NCBI GenBank assembly: GCA_964529715.1
Contig: CAZGXI010000030.1
Span: 1 to 58,934, forward strand
Length of the DNA stretch: 58,934 bases
Direction: 5' to 3'
Source: CAZGXI01 sp964529715
GTDB lineage: Bacteria > Chloroflexota > Anaerolineae > Aggregatilineales > Ch27
Positions within the stretch are counted from its first letter, which is position 1. Each line of letters starts with the position of its first letter. The position numbers and the translations under genes are program-made. Shown here piece by piece: positions 43,421 to 50,550 of the stretch. The notes beneath the pieces were generated by a model. It searched no databases. It saw nothing but the letters and a program-made list of their open reading frames with translations, and had not been told where the DNA came from.

Positions 43421-44476
43421 CTAGGCTTTCTTTTTAGCTCGATAGACCCCGCCCACCAGGTTCTCAAACTCCAAACCGTTGTCGCGGTGCCACTGCACAA
43501 TGTCGTCGTACCAGGGGAAACCCGCCACATTGTCGCTGACGCGGATCAGTAAATCCTGGTAGGTGTTGATGGCCAGCTTATACGTCACGCCGCCGAAGAT
43601 CACCCCGCCTGGCTTGAGCACGCGCGACATCTCGGCGACGGCTTTCTGTGGGTTCGAGGTCCAGTGCAGCATGCCGGCGTGGAAGACCAAGTCGAAGTGG
43701 GCATCTGGATAATTCAGGTTTACCGCCGACATGACCTGAAATTCGGGCATATTGCCGTCTTTCAGCGGCGGGTGGGGTTTGCCCCGGTTCAACTCCTGAA
43801 GCAGGGCAGGAAACCGTTCTCTCGCCATATCCACAAAGCTGGCGACCGGATCGACGGCGATGATCTTGACCTTGCCGCCCAGCAGCAGCCACAGGTGTGC
43901 CGTCTCCCGCCCAGAACCGCAACCCACGTCCAGCAGTGTCTTGCCATCCAGGCTATCGATATAAGGCTGCGCCCAAATCCATGAGGACACGCGCAAGGTA
44001 TCATAAATGCGGTTAGAAAGCGTGCTGTCGAAGGTCATCAGTTCCCCGCGCTCACGTTCCAGGCGCTGAGCGAAGGCGCTCGATTCGCCGCGCATCCGCA
44101 AGGGAACCTGTTTCGCCAGTTCGCCGGCAATGTGCAATCCTAACACGGCGGGGGAAAGCCGCGCCTCCATCTCCTCGTAGGTCGGCAGGCGGTGTTGGGG
44201 GTGCAGGGAATACCTTTCGCCGTCGAACTCCAACACGCCCTCTTGGTCGTTCGTCAGCACCACCATAACGTCGGCGGTGTAGTCAGAATTGGCGAAGCCG
44301 AACTCGTTCATGATCTCCTTGAAGGTACGCGGCTCGCGCAGATAATCGAACAATCCGATCTGCCGCATACTCTCCAGGACCCAATAGCGCCCCAGGGTGC
44401 TCACATCGCCCATCACACGCGCTGCCCTCCCGACGTGCGTGATGATGTACAGCAGTGCGCGCAGTTTGGTTAACAT
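43421..44476 (-). CDS. class I SAM methyltransferase, copy C of a tandem triplet
   Basis: 351 residues. An N-terminal helical/winged-helix part (about 25-105, YWVLESMRQIGLFDYLREPR) resembles the dimerisation domain of O-methyltransferases. The Rossmann core has motif I LLDVGCGSGRETAHL at 181-195, an acidic motif in IIAVDPVASF, FDLVFHAGMLHW (motif IV) and AEMSRVLKPGGVIFGG. It is the most divergent of the three. A 5-bp gap separates it from copy B and a 3-bp gap from the permease gene. Substrate unknown; a small molecule handled by the transporter is an inference from gene order. Confidence 0.88.
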   Translation of the reverse strand: MLTKLRALLYIITHVGRAARVMGDVSTLGRYWVLESMRQIGLFDYLREPRTFKEIMNEFGFANSDYTADVMVVLTNDQEGVLEFDGERYSLHPQHRLPTYEEMEARLSPAVLGLHIAGELAKQVPLRMRGESSAFAQRLERERGELMTFDSTLSNRIYDTLRVSSWIWAQPYIDSLDGKTLLDVGCGSGRETAHLWLLLGGKVKIIAVDPVASFVDMARERFPALLQELNRGKPHPPLKDGNMPEFQVMSAVNLNYPDAHFDLVFHAGMLHWTSNPQKAVAEMSRVLKPGGVIFGGVTYKLAINTYQDLLIRVSDNVAGFPWYDDIVQWHRDNGLEFENLVGGVYRAKKKA

Positions 44477-44481
44477 CGGTT

Positions 44482-45537
44482 CTACCCCGCTTTCCTGGCC
44501 CGGTGAACGCCAGACACCAGCTCCTCAAACTCTGCCCCGCCTTCGCGGTACCACTTCACCACGTCATCCCGCCAGGGGAAGCCCGATACCGTGTCGCTGA
44601 CGCGCAGCATCAGGTCCTGATAGCGGCTGGTCGTGGGTTTGTAGCCGATCCCGCCCCAGATAACGCCGCCCGGCTTGAGCACCCGCAACATCTCGCTGAT
44701 CGCGCGCTGCGGGTTGGGCGTCCAATGCAGCATGGCCGAGTGAAACACCATGTCGAAATGCCCGTCGGGGAAGTGCAGGTCCCCGGCGGTCATCACCTGG
44801 AAGTCCGGCATGTTGGCCTCGGTGATGGGCGGATGTGGCTTGCCCTGGCTCAACTCTGCCACCAGGCTGGCGAACCGTTCGCGCCCCAGAGCGACGAAGT
44901 CGCTCACCGGATCGACGGCGGTGATCTTGACTTTGCCACCCAGCAGCAGCCACAAATGCGCCGTCTCCCGCCCGGAGCCGCAGCCCACGTCCAGCAACGT
45001 CTTGCCGTTCAGGTCGCCCATATAGGGCCGCGCCCAGATGAACGCCGCCCCACGCGCGGCGTCGTACAGCCGGTTGGTGAGCATGGTGTCGAAATTCAAC
45101 AGTTCCCCGCGCTCGCGTTCCAGCCGCTTGGCGAAGGCGCTCGATTCGCCGCGCATCCGCTCCGGAATCTGCGAGGCCAGGTCGCGGACGGCCTGCAAAG
45201 CCAGAATGGCCGGCGAGATTTGCTGCTTGACCTCTTCTAAGGTCGGGAAGTGCGCGTCTGGCGCCAGACGATACTTGTTGTCCTCGAAGATCAACACATT
45301 CTCCCGGTCATTCGCCAGCGTCACCAACACGTCGGTGGTGTAGTCGGTGACGGCGAAGCCGAAATGGTCCACGATCTCCCGATAGGTATGCGGCTCGCGC
45401 AGATAGTCGAATAACCCGCACGCCTGCAACGACTCCAGGATGCAGAAGCGTGCCCACACATTCAGCCCTTCCATCACGTGGCGGCTCGAACCGACCCGCC
45501 GGGCGACGTACCAGATGGCGCGAAGTTTAGTTAACAT
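44482..45537 (-). CDS. class I SAM methyltransferase, copy B of a tandem triplet
   Basis: 351 residues with the same layout as copy C: FCILESLQACGLFDYLREPH in the N-terminal domain, motif I LLDVGCGSGRETAHLWLLLG, acidic end of strand 2 in ITAVDPVSDF, FDMVFHSAMLHWTPNPQ and MLRVLKPGGVIWGG. AGGA upstream of the ATG lies inside the last codons of copy A (5-bp gap), so translation is coupled. Its 44701-44996 block is identical to copy A, while the flanks differ, pointing to gene conversion. The catalytic residues look intact, so the copy is probably active. Confidence 0.88.
   Translation of the reverse strand: MLTKLRAIWYVARRVGSSRHVMEGLNVWARFCILESLQACGLFDYLREPHTYREIVDHFGFAVTDYTTDVLVTLANDRENVLIFEDNKYRLAPDAHFPTLEEVKQQISPAILALQAVRDLASQIPERMRGESSAFAKRLERERGELLNFDTMLTNRLYDAARGAAFIWARPYMGDLNGKTLLDVGCGSGRETAHLWLLLGGKVKITAVDPVSDFVALGRERFASLVAELSQGKPHPPITEANMPDFQVMTAGDLHFPDGHFDMVFHSAMLHWTPNPQRAISEMLRVLKPGGVIWGGIGYKPTTSRYQDLMLRVSDTVSGFPWRDDVVKWYREGGAEFEELVSGVHRARKAG
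44701..44996. repeat. gene-conversion block, copy in methyltransferase B
   Basis: By eye this 296-bp block is identical to 45762-46057 in methyltransferase A, offset by exactly one gene unit (1061 bp). Sequences differ again immediately outside both ends (44700 vs 45761; 44997 vs 46058). Confidence 0.8.
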
Positions 45538-45542
45538 CGGCG

Positions 45543-46598
45543 TTATCCTGCTTTCTTAGCGCGGTAGACTCCCCCCACCAGTTCATCAAACTCCGCCCCC
45601 CCGGCGCGGTGCCACTGCACCACGTCATCTCGCCAGGGAAAGCCCGCCACATTGTCGCTGACACGCTGTAACAGGTCTTGATAACGGCTGGCGGCAGGTT
45701 TATAGGATAGGCCACCCCAGATAACGCCGCCCGGCTTGAGCACGCGCAACATCTCGCTGACCGCGCGCTGCGGGTTGGGCGTCCAATGCAGCATGGCCGA
45801 GTGAAACACCATGTCGAAATGCCCGTCGGGGAAGTGCAGGTCCCCGGCGGTCATCACCTGGAAGTCCGGCATGTTGGCCTCGGTGATGGGCGGATGTGGC
45901 TTGCCCTGGCTCAACTCTGCCACCAGGCTGGCGAACCGTTCGCGCCCCAGAGCGACGAAGTCGCTCACCGGATCGACGGCGGTGATCTTGACTTTGCCAC
46001 CCAGCAGCAGCCACAAATGCGCCGTCTCCCGCCCGGAGCCGCAGCCCACGTCCAGCAGCGTCTTGCCATCCAGGCTGCCGATGAGCGGTCGCGCCCAGAT
46101 GAGCGCCGCCCCACGCGCGGCGTCGTACAGCCGGTTGGTGAGCATGGTATCGAAGCTCATCATATCGCCGCGCTCACGTTCCAGCCGCTTGGCGAAGGCG
46201 CTCGACTCGCCGCGCATCCGCGTCGGAAGCTGGCGGGCCAGGTCGCGGGAAGAATGCAGCGACAGGATGGCCGGGGATACCTGCTTCTTGATATCCTCCA
46301 GCATAGGCAGACGGGCGCCTGGCTTCAGATAATACTTATTGTCCTCAAAGACCAGGATGCCCTCGTGATCGTTCGCCAGCGTCACCAGCACATCGGTGGT
46401 GTAGTCCGAGACGGTAAAGCCGAACGCATCCACGATCTCCCGATAGGTGTGCGGCTCACGCAAATAGTCGAGCAGCCCGCACTCTTGCAGAGCCTCCAGA
46501 ATACAAAAGCGCGCCCAAATGTTCACGCCTTCCATCACGCTGCGGGCCGAGCCGACCCGCCGGGCGACGTAGAACAACGCACGGAGCTTAGTGAACAT
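45543..46598 (-). CDS. class I SAM methyltransferase, copy A of a tandem triplet
   Basis: 351 residues, same length as copies B and C. The N-terminal domain has FCILEALQECGLLDYLREPH and VSDYTTDVLVTLANDHEG; the core has motif I LLDVGCGSGRETAHL, ITAVDPVSDF and MLRVLKPGGVIWGGLSYK. First of the three in transcription order, 100 bp after permease 1. The conserved region RMRGESSAFAKRLERERGDM between the two domains is shared by all three copies and may shape the substrate site. No homologue with a known substrate comes to mind. Confidence 0.88.
   Translation of the reverse strand: MFTKLRALFYVARRVGSARSVMEGVNIWARFCILEALQECGLLDYLREPHTYREIVDAFGFTVSDYTTDVLVTLANDHEGILVFEDNKYYLKPGARLPMLEDIKKQVSPAILSLHSSRDLARQLPTRMRGESSAFAKRLERERGDMMSFDTMLTNRLYDAARGAALIWARPLIGSLDGKTLLDVGCGSGRETAHLWLLLGGKVKITAVDPVSDFVALGRERFASLVAELSQGKPHPPITEANMPDFQVMTAGDLHFPDGHFDMVFHSAMLHWTPNPQRAVSEMLRVLKPGGVIWGGLSYKPAASRYQDLLQRVSDNVAGFPWRDDVVQWHRAGGAEFDELVGGVYRAKKAG
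45762..46057. repeat. gene-conversion block, copy in methyltransferase A
   Basis: Partner of 44701-44996. It covers codons for the SAM-binding motif through the LHWTPNPQRA region. Confidence 0.8.
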
Positions 46599-46698
46599 GA
46601 CCCTCTGTCCTGCCTTTCGCAGCAGTTCGCCCTAATAAGCCGCAATAAACCGCGCGCTTGCATCGGGTGAAGGCGCGCAGCTGACTGCCAATCCGTTC

Positions 46699-47832
46699 TT
46701 ATCGCGCCGAGACCGCCTGCGTCGCGGGCGTTGCTACCGTCGCCGTGCGGGCCAGCCGCCGGGCCGTGCGCCGCCGAATCCACAGGTCGCTGCTGACCAC
46801 GAAGAGCACCACCAGCCCTTGCAGCGCGATCACCGTTGCCGACGGAATCTGCACTGTGCGCTGCATCTTGTCTGCGCCGACCAGCAACGCGCCGAACAGG
46901 AAAGCCGACGGGATTGCACCAAGGGGGTGCAGCCGCCCGAACAGCGCCACCACGATGCCGGAAAAGCCGTAGCCCACCGCAAACCCTTCGACCATGCGGT
47001 GGGTGACTCCGGTCACTTCCACCGCGCCCGCCAGTCCCGATAGCCCGCCGCTGAGCAGCAGCGCCAGCGTGAGATACGTGGGCACGGCGATCCCGGCGTA
47101 GGTAGCTGCGTCGCGGTTCTGCCCCACCGCGCGGATGCGGTAGCCGAGCACCGTGCGCCACAGCAGTATATAGACGATCACTGCCGCCGCCAGCGCCACG
47201 AACAGCCCGGTGTGAATCTGCGAGGGCGGGGCCAGCCGCGCCAGCCATACCGCGTCGGGAAGTTGCGAAGACTGCGGCACGCGCGTGCCCTGCGCCACCT
47301 GCTCCGGGTCGATCATCGGGCCGCTGAGCAGGTAGATCAGCAGTTGGGCGGCGATTTCGTTCATCATCACTGTGCTGAGGATTTCGTTCACCTGAAAGCG
47401 CGCTTTGAGGAAACCCGGCACGCCGCCCCACACCGCCCCGCCCACGAAGCCCACTACCAGGGTCAGCGGGGCCAGCAGGGCCGGGGGCAGCGCATCTTTA
47501 AAGGCCAGGGAGAAGGCTGTCGCCGAGACCGCGCCGAGGAACAACTGCCCCTCCGCGCCGATGTTCACCACCCCGCCCCGGAAGGCGATACAGGTGCCAA
47601 TGGCAACCAGCAGCAGCGGCGTGGCGCGCGTCAGGGTGCGGAACAGGCTGGACTCGCTGCCGAACGCGCCGTCGAGCATCGCGCCGTAGGCTTCGAGGGG
47701 GTTTTTGCCCAGGGCCAGGATCAGCACGGCCCCGACTCCCAGGGCCAACAGAGCGGCGACTGCCGGGGCCAGCGCGGCGACCGGGTCGCCGCCAAACCAA
47801 CGGCGCAGGCTGATCCGAGATCGCATGGGCAT
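46699..47832 (-). CDS. BMP/nucleoside-type ABC transporter permease 1
   Basis: 377 residues, about 10 helices, of the YufP/NupB type in the BPD_transp_2 family. TPLLLVAIGTCIAFRGGVVN followed by IGAEGQLFLG is the conserved first motif; YRIRAVGQNRDAATYAGIAV is the ATPase-facing loop and LLSGGLSGLAGAVEVTG follows. It is the first gene of the minus-strand operon that continues with three methyltransferases, permease 2 and the binding protein. The ATPase is encoded at 32559-34118. Upstream to 48083 there is only noncoding sequence. Confidence 0.92.
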   Translation of the reverse strand: MPMRSRISLRRWFGGDPVAALAPAVAALLALGVGAVLILALGKNPLEAYGAMLDGAFGSESSLFRTLTRATPLLLVAIGTCIAFRGGVVNIGAEGQLFLGAVSATAFSLAFKDALPPALLAPLTLVVGFVGGAVWGGVPGFLKARFQVNEILSTVMMNEIAAQLLIYLLSGPMIDPEQVAQGTRVPQSSQLPDAVWLARLAPPSQIHTGLFVALAAAVIVYILLWRTVLGYRIRAVGQNRDAATYAGIAVPTYLTLALLLSGGLSGLAGAVEVTGVTHRMVEGFAVGYGFSGIVVALFGRLHPLGAIPSAFLFGALLVGADKMQRTVQIPSATVIALQGLVVLFVVSSDLWIRRRTARRLARTATVATPATQAVSAR

Positions 47833-48083
47833 CCTCGCTTCCGCAGGCCGCGCCGGGCGGCGCGGGGGTCCGGGTCGGGCCGAACAGCAGTGTGGACGGG
47901 AATTGTAGCGTATCTGGAGCGTCGATCAAAGCAAGGCGGGCGGCATTTTGCGGCCAAAACCACGCATCGCGCCGCCAGACTGCACGCTTGCAGCATAACA
48001 CACCCGCCGTCGAGGTGTCATGGGTCAGGTATCACGGATCAAGGTGGAAGGATTGCCGCAATTCCAGGGAAACCACAGCAGCA

Positions 48084-48187
48084 GGCGACAACAGCTATGG
48101 CCTTAACATCTACCGCCTCGGCGCCAGCGGCGGCACACTGGCCCTGGCTGCTCCTGCGCCAACTACACCACCTGGCAGACGCCGTAA
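48084..48187 (+). pseudogene. scar of a third DGRxN-EVYSPVALYA domain protein
   Basis: GDNSYGLNIYRLGASGGTLA is readable from 48084 and matches the middle of the shared C-terminal domain of the two downstream secreted proteins (DYELHIYRIGPGGGTLA, AYNLDIYRIGSNGGTLA). In another frame the sequence then gives SCANYTTWQTP and a TAA at 48185-48187, matching the end of that domain (CASYVTWQTP). About 60 codons between are missing. The rest of the 567-bp gap (47833-48399) shows no other gene. Confidence 0.75.
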
Positions 48188-48318
48188 CCCTTCTCGGACT
48201 CCGTTTTATCGGCAGCGCAAAGCGGCAGACTGGCGACGGTCCGCCGCCATTGCTTTATGGTTTGTTTCACAAAATAATAAACCTGTAGAAACACGCTAAT
48301 AAAGTGACCAAATACTCA

Positions 48319-48347
48319 TTGTCAACCTTTCTCAAACGTCGTACATT
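48319..48347 (+). promoter_or_regulatory. promoter of the P-domain secreted protein
   Basis: TTGTCA (48319-48324), 17-bp spacer, TACATT (48342-48347), 53 bp before the ATG. Confidence 0.45.
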
Positions 48348-48399
48348 GCAAATGCTTTATTCTGGCGGCACAGGCCGCATAAGAAGGAGTTTTGGAGCA

Positions 48400-49389
48400 A
48401 TGGTTAAGCGTAATGTTCGTCTCGTCGGTGTGATCGCCGTCCTGGCGGCCCTGAGCCTGATCCCGTTTTCTGCCGCCCTGGCCTGCAACCACACCAACAC
48501 GGCCCCCATAACCATCGTAGACAACGCCGCCGCCTCGCTGTACCCCTCGACTATTGTCGTGTCCGGCCTGACCGGCACCGTGACGCGCGTCACGGTCATG
48601 CTAATGGGCTTCACCCACCCCGCCGCCGACGACGTGGACATTCTGCTCGTCGGGCCGGGCGGACAGACGGTGATGCTGATGTCTGACGTGCCCGGCAACG
48701 CTACCAACGTCACCCTGACCTTCGACGACTCCGCCGCTGCCGTCGTGGACCCGGCGGTGAGCGGCACCTACCGCCCGCTCAATACCGGTTCGCCGGATGC
48801 CATGCCCGCCCCTGCCCCTGCCGAGCCTTACGGCGCGGCGCTCAGCGTCTTCAACGGCACCAACCCGAACGGCGTCTGGAGCCTGTACGTCGCCGACGAC
48901 ACAGCGACCAATGACGGCCTGATCAGCGGCGGTTGGGGGTTAGACATCTTCACCACTGGCAGCGGCAATTCCGGCGCGGACCAGTTCTTCCCCGGCTATC
49001 ACGATGGACGCATGAACTGGCACGAGGTTTACTCCCCGGTTGCCCTGTACGCCGAGCCGGACGGCAATGGCGACTATGAACTGCACATCTACCGCATTGG
49101 CCCCGGCGGCGGGACGCTGGCCCTGGTCGTCACGGTGAACATGATCCAGAGCGTACCGGAGGAATTTGAAGAGGCCATCCTGCTGATCCAGACCGAGGAC
49201 GGCTTCATCCGCGTCTACCTGCTGCCCAATGGCAAGTTCCAGATCATGATCGGCCCGGATGACGAGGGCAAGATCACGATCATCGTCTTCGACCGGCTGT
49301 GCGAGAACTTCGCCTGCACGAACTATTGCTCGTGGCAGGAGACCTGGCAGCCACCGACGCTGGATGCGGTGCAGGAAAGCGCGTCGTAA
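48400..49389 (+). CDS. secreted protein: proprotein-convertase P-domain plus unnamed C-terminal domain
   Basis: 329 residues. Signal peptide LVGVIAVLAALSLIPFSAALA. Residues about 32-185 form a P/Homo B-like beta domain (VTVMLMGFTHPAADDVDILL, VGPGGQTVMLMSDVPG, NPNGVWSLYVADD). The C-terminal domain (about 195-325) carries FPGYHDGRMNWHEVYSPVAL, IYRIGPGGGTLAL, GFIRVYLLPNGKFQIMIGPD and a Cys-containing end FACTNYCSWQETWQPP. This last domain recurs in the next gene and in the scar at 48084. AAGGAG precedes the ATG. Function unknown; exported, possibly surface-associated. Confidence 0.8.
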   Translation: MVKRNVRLVGVIAVLAALSLIPFSAALACNHTNTAPITIVDNAAASLYPSTIVVSGLTGTVTRVTVMLMGFTHPAADDVDILLVGPGGQTVMLMSDVPGNATNVTLTFDDSAAAVVDPAVSGTYRPLNTGSPDAMPAPAPAEPYGAALSVFNGTNPNGVWSLYVADDTATNDGLISGGWGLDIFTTGSGNSGADQFFPGYHDGRMNWHEVYSPVALYAEPDGNGDYELHIYRIGPGGGTLALVVTVNMIQSVPEEFEEAILLIQTEDGFIRVYLLPNGKFQIMIGPDDEGKITIIVFDRLCENFACTNYCSWQETWQPPTLDAVQESAS

Positions 49390-49414
49390 CGCCCGGTTCA
49401 GCCTGCATCTCCGC

Positions 49415-49446
49415 CCCCCTCGCCCACCCGGCGAGGGGGTTTTTTG
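49415..49446 (+). terminator. rho-independent terminator
   Basis: CCCCCTCGCC (49415-49424) pairs perfectly with GGCGAGGGGG (49430-49439), then seven T. Follows the P-domain protein by 25 bp. The gap to 49639 shows no other feature I can support. Confidence 0.9.
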
Positions 49447-49639
49447 TTGTTTTTCCCTGCGCCTCCCGTTTTACAGATTTTCCTCAACACCTCGACACCT
49501 TTTCCATACCCGGCTGCGATACTGAGGGCAGTTAACCAGGAATGACCTTCTGCGGAGGTGGCATGGTCGATCAGCCGGATTGAAACAGCATCTCGTAACG
49601 CTATCGCTAACGTTGGGTGAACAGAAAGGAAAATCTGAA

Positions 49640-50452
49640 ATGTCGAATCGCACTGCCAAGTTTGTCGGGCTGACCGTCGCCCTGCTGATGGCCCTCAGCC
49701 TGCTCCCCGCCGCTTCTGCGTCGGCGGATTCCGATCTTCTGACCGCCACACTCACCACCGCCAGTCCGCAAGTCACCGGCGGGCAGCCATTGGTCGGCTG
49801 CGCCTCGGTCTGGAGCGGCGGGACGTTCTACTACGGCACCGCCGCGTATAACGTCCCTAGCGACGGCGTGTATACCATCGACGACTACGGCTCGGCCAAC
49901 GGCTACTTTGACGGCTGGCTGGTCCTGTACAACGGCGCATTCGACCCTGCCAGCCCGCTGACCAACTGCGTCGCGGTGGTGGACGAGCACGCCAGCCTGA
50001 CCCTGCTGGCCGGAGGGTACACGGTCGTGCTGATGAACCACGTGTCCGGCACGACCGGCACGGTTGAATTCACCATGCTGCCCGCGTCGCCCTGGTTCGA
50101 GGGCTACCGCGATGGCCGCATCAACTATGCCGAGGTCTACTCCCCGGTGGCCCTATACGCCACGCCCACCAGCAGCGGGGCCTATAACCTAGACATCTAC
50201 CGTATCGGCAGCAACGGTGGCACGCTGGCCCTGACCATCGGCGCGGACCAGATCGCCGCTGCGCTTGCCACGCCGGGGCTGGTTTCGCTGGGCGCTACCG
50301 CCGACAACTTCATCCGCGTGACCAAGCTGCCGGACGGCCAGTTCCTGGTCGAAGCCGGGGCAGACGCTGAGGGCAAAACCACCTACATCCTGTTTGACCA
50401 GGTATGTCCCGGCTACACCTGCGCCAGCTATGTGACCTGGCAGACCCCGTAA
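49640..50452 (+). CDS. secreted protein with PPC-like and unnamed C-terminal domains
   Basis: 270 residues. Signal peptide FVGLTVALLMALSLLPAASA. The middle region (about 50-145) is beta-rich (GVYTIDDYGSANGYFDGWLV, SLTLLAGGYTVVLMNHVSG), like bacterial pre-peptidase C-terminal domains. The C-terminal 125 residues repeat the upstream protein's domain: FEGYRDGRINYAEVYSPVAL, YRIGSNGGTLAL, NFIRVTKLPDGQFLVEAG and CPGYTCASYVTWQTP. Both genes follow each other in one direction, separated by a terminator, so they are separately expressed paralogues. Function unknown. Confidence 0.8.
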   Translation: MSNRTAKFVGLTVALLMALSLLPAASASADSDLLTATLTTASPQVTGGQPLVGCASVWSGGTFYYGTAAYNVPSDGVYTIDDYGSANGYFDGWLVLYNGAFDPASPLTNCVAVVDEHASLTLLAGGYTVVLMNHVSGTTGTVEFTMLPASPWFEGYRDGRINYAEVYSPVALYATPTSSGAYNLDIYRIGSNGGTLALTIGADQIAAALATPGLVSLGATADNFIRVTKLPDGQFLVEAGADAEGKTTYILFDQVCPGYTCASYVTWQTP

Positions 50453-50493
50453 CGTTCCCCCCACCGGGCCTTCCCCCGGCCCTTCTCCCTCTC

Positions 50494-50522
50494 CTCCCCC
50501 TCTCCAGCCAGGAGAGGGGGAG
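50494..50522. terminator. perfect 12-bp stem between convergent genes
   Basis: CTCCCCCTCTCC (50494-50505) pairs with its complement at 50511-50522 over a 5-nt loop. Likely acts on both converging transcripts; no long T-run, and similar words occur elsewhere as dispersed repeats. Confidence 0.55.
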
Positions 50523-50550
50523 TGCTTTGCCGGATGCTCCCGGCGTTTCG

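Noticed and set aside
43421..46598. Natural-product gene cluster built around the three O-methyltransferase-like genes
   Set aside because: No synthase, cyclase, oxidase or carrier-protein genes nearby; neighbours are transporter parts only.
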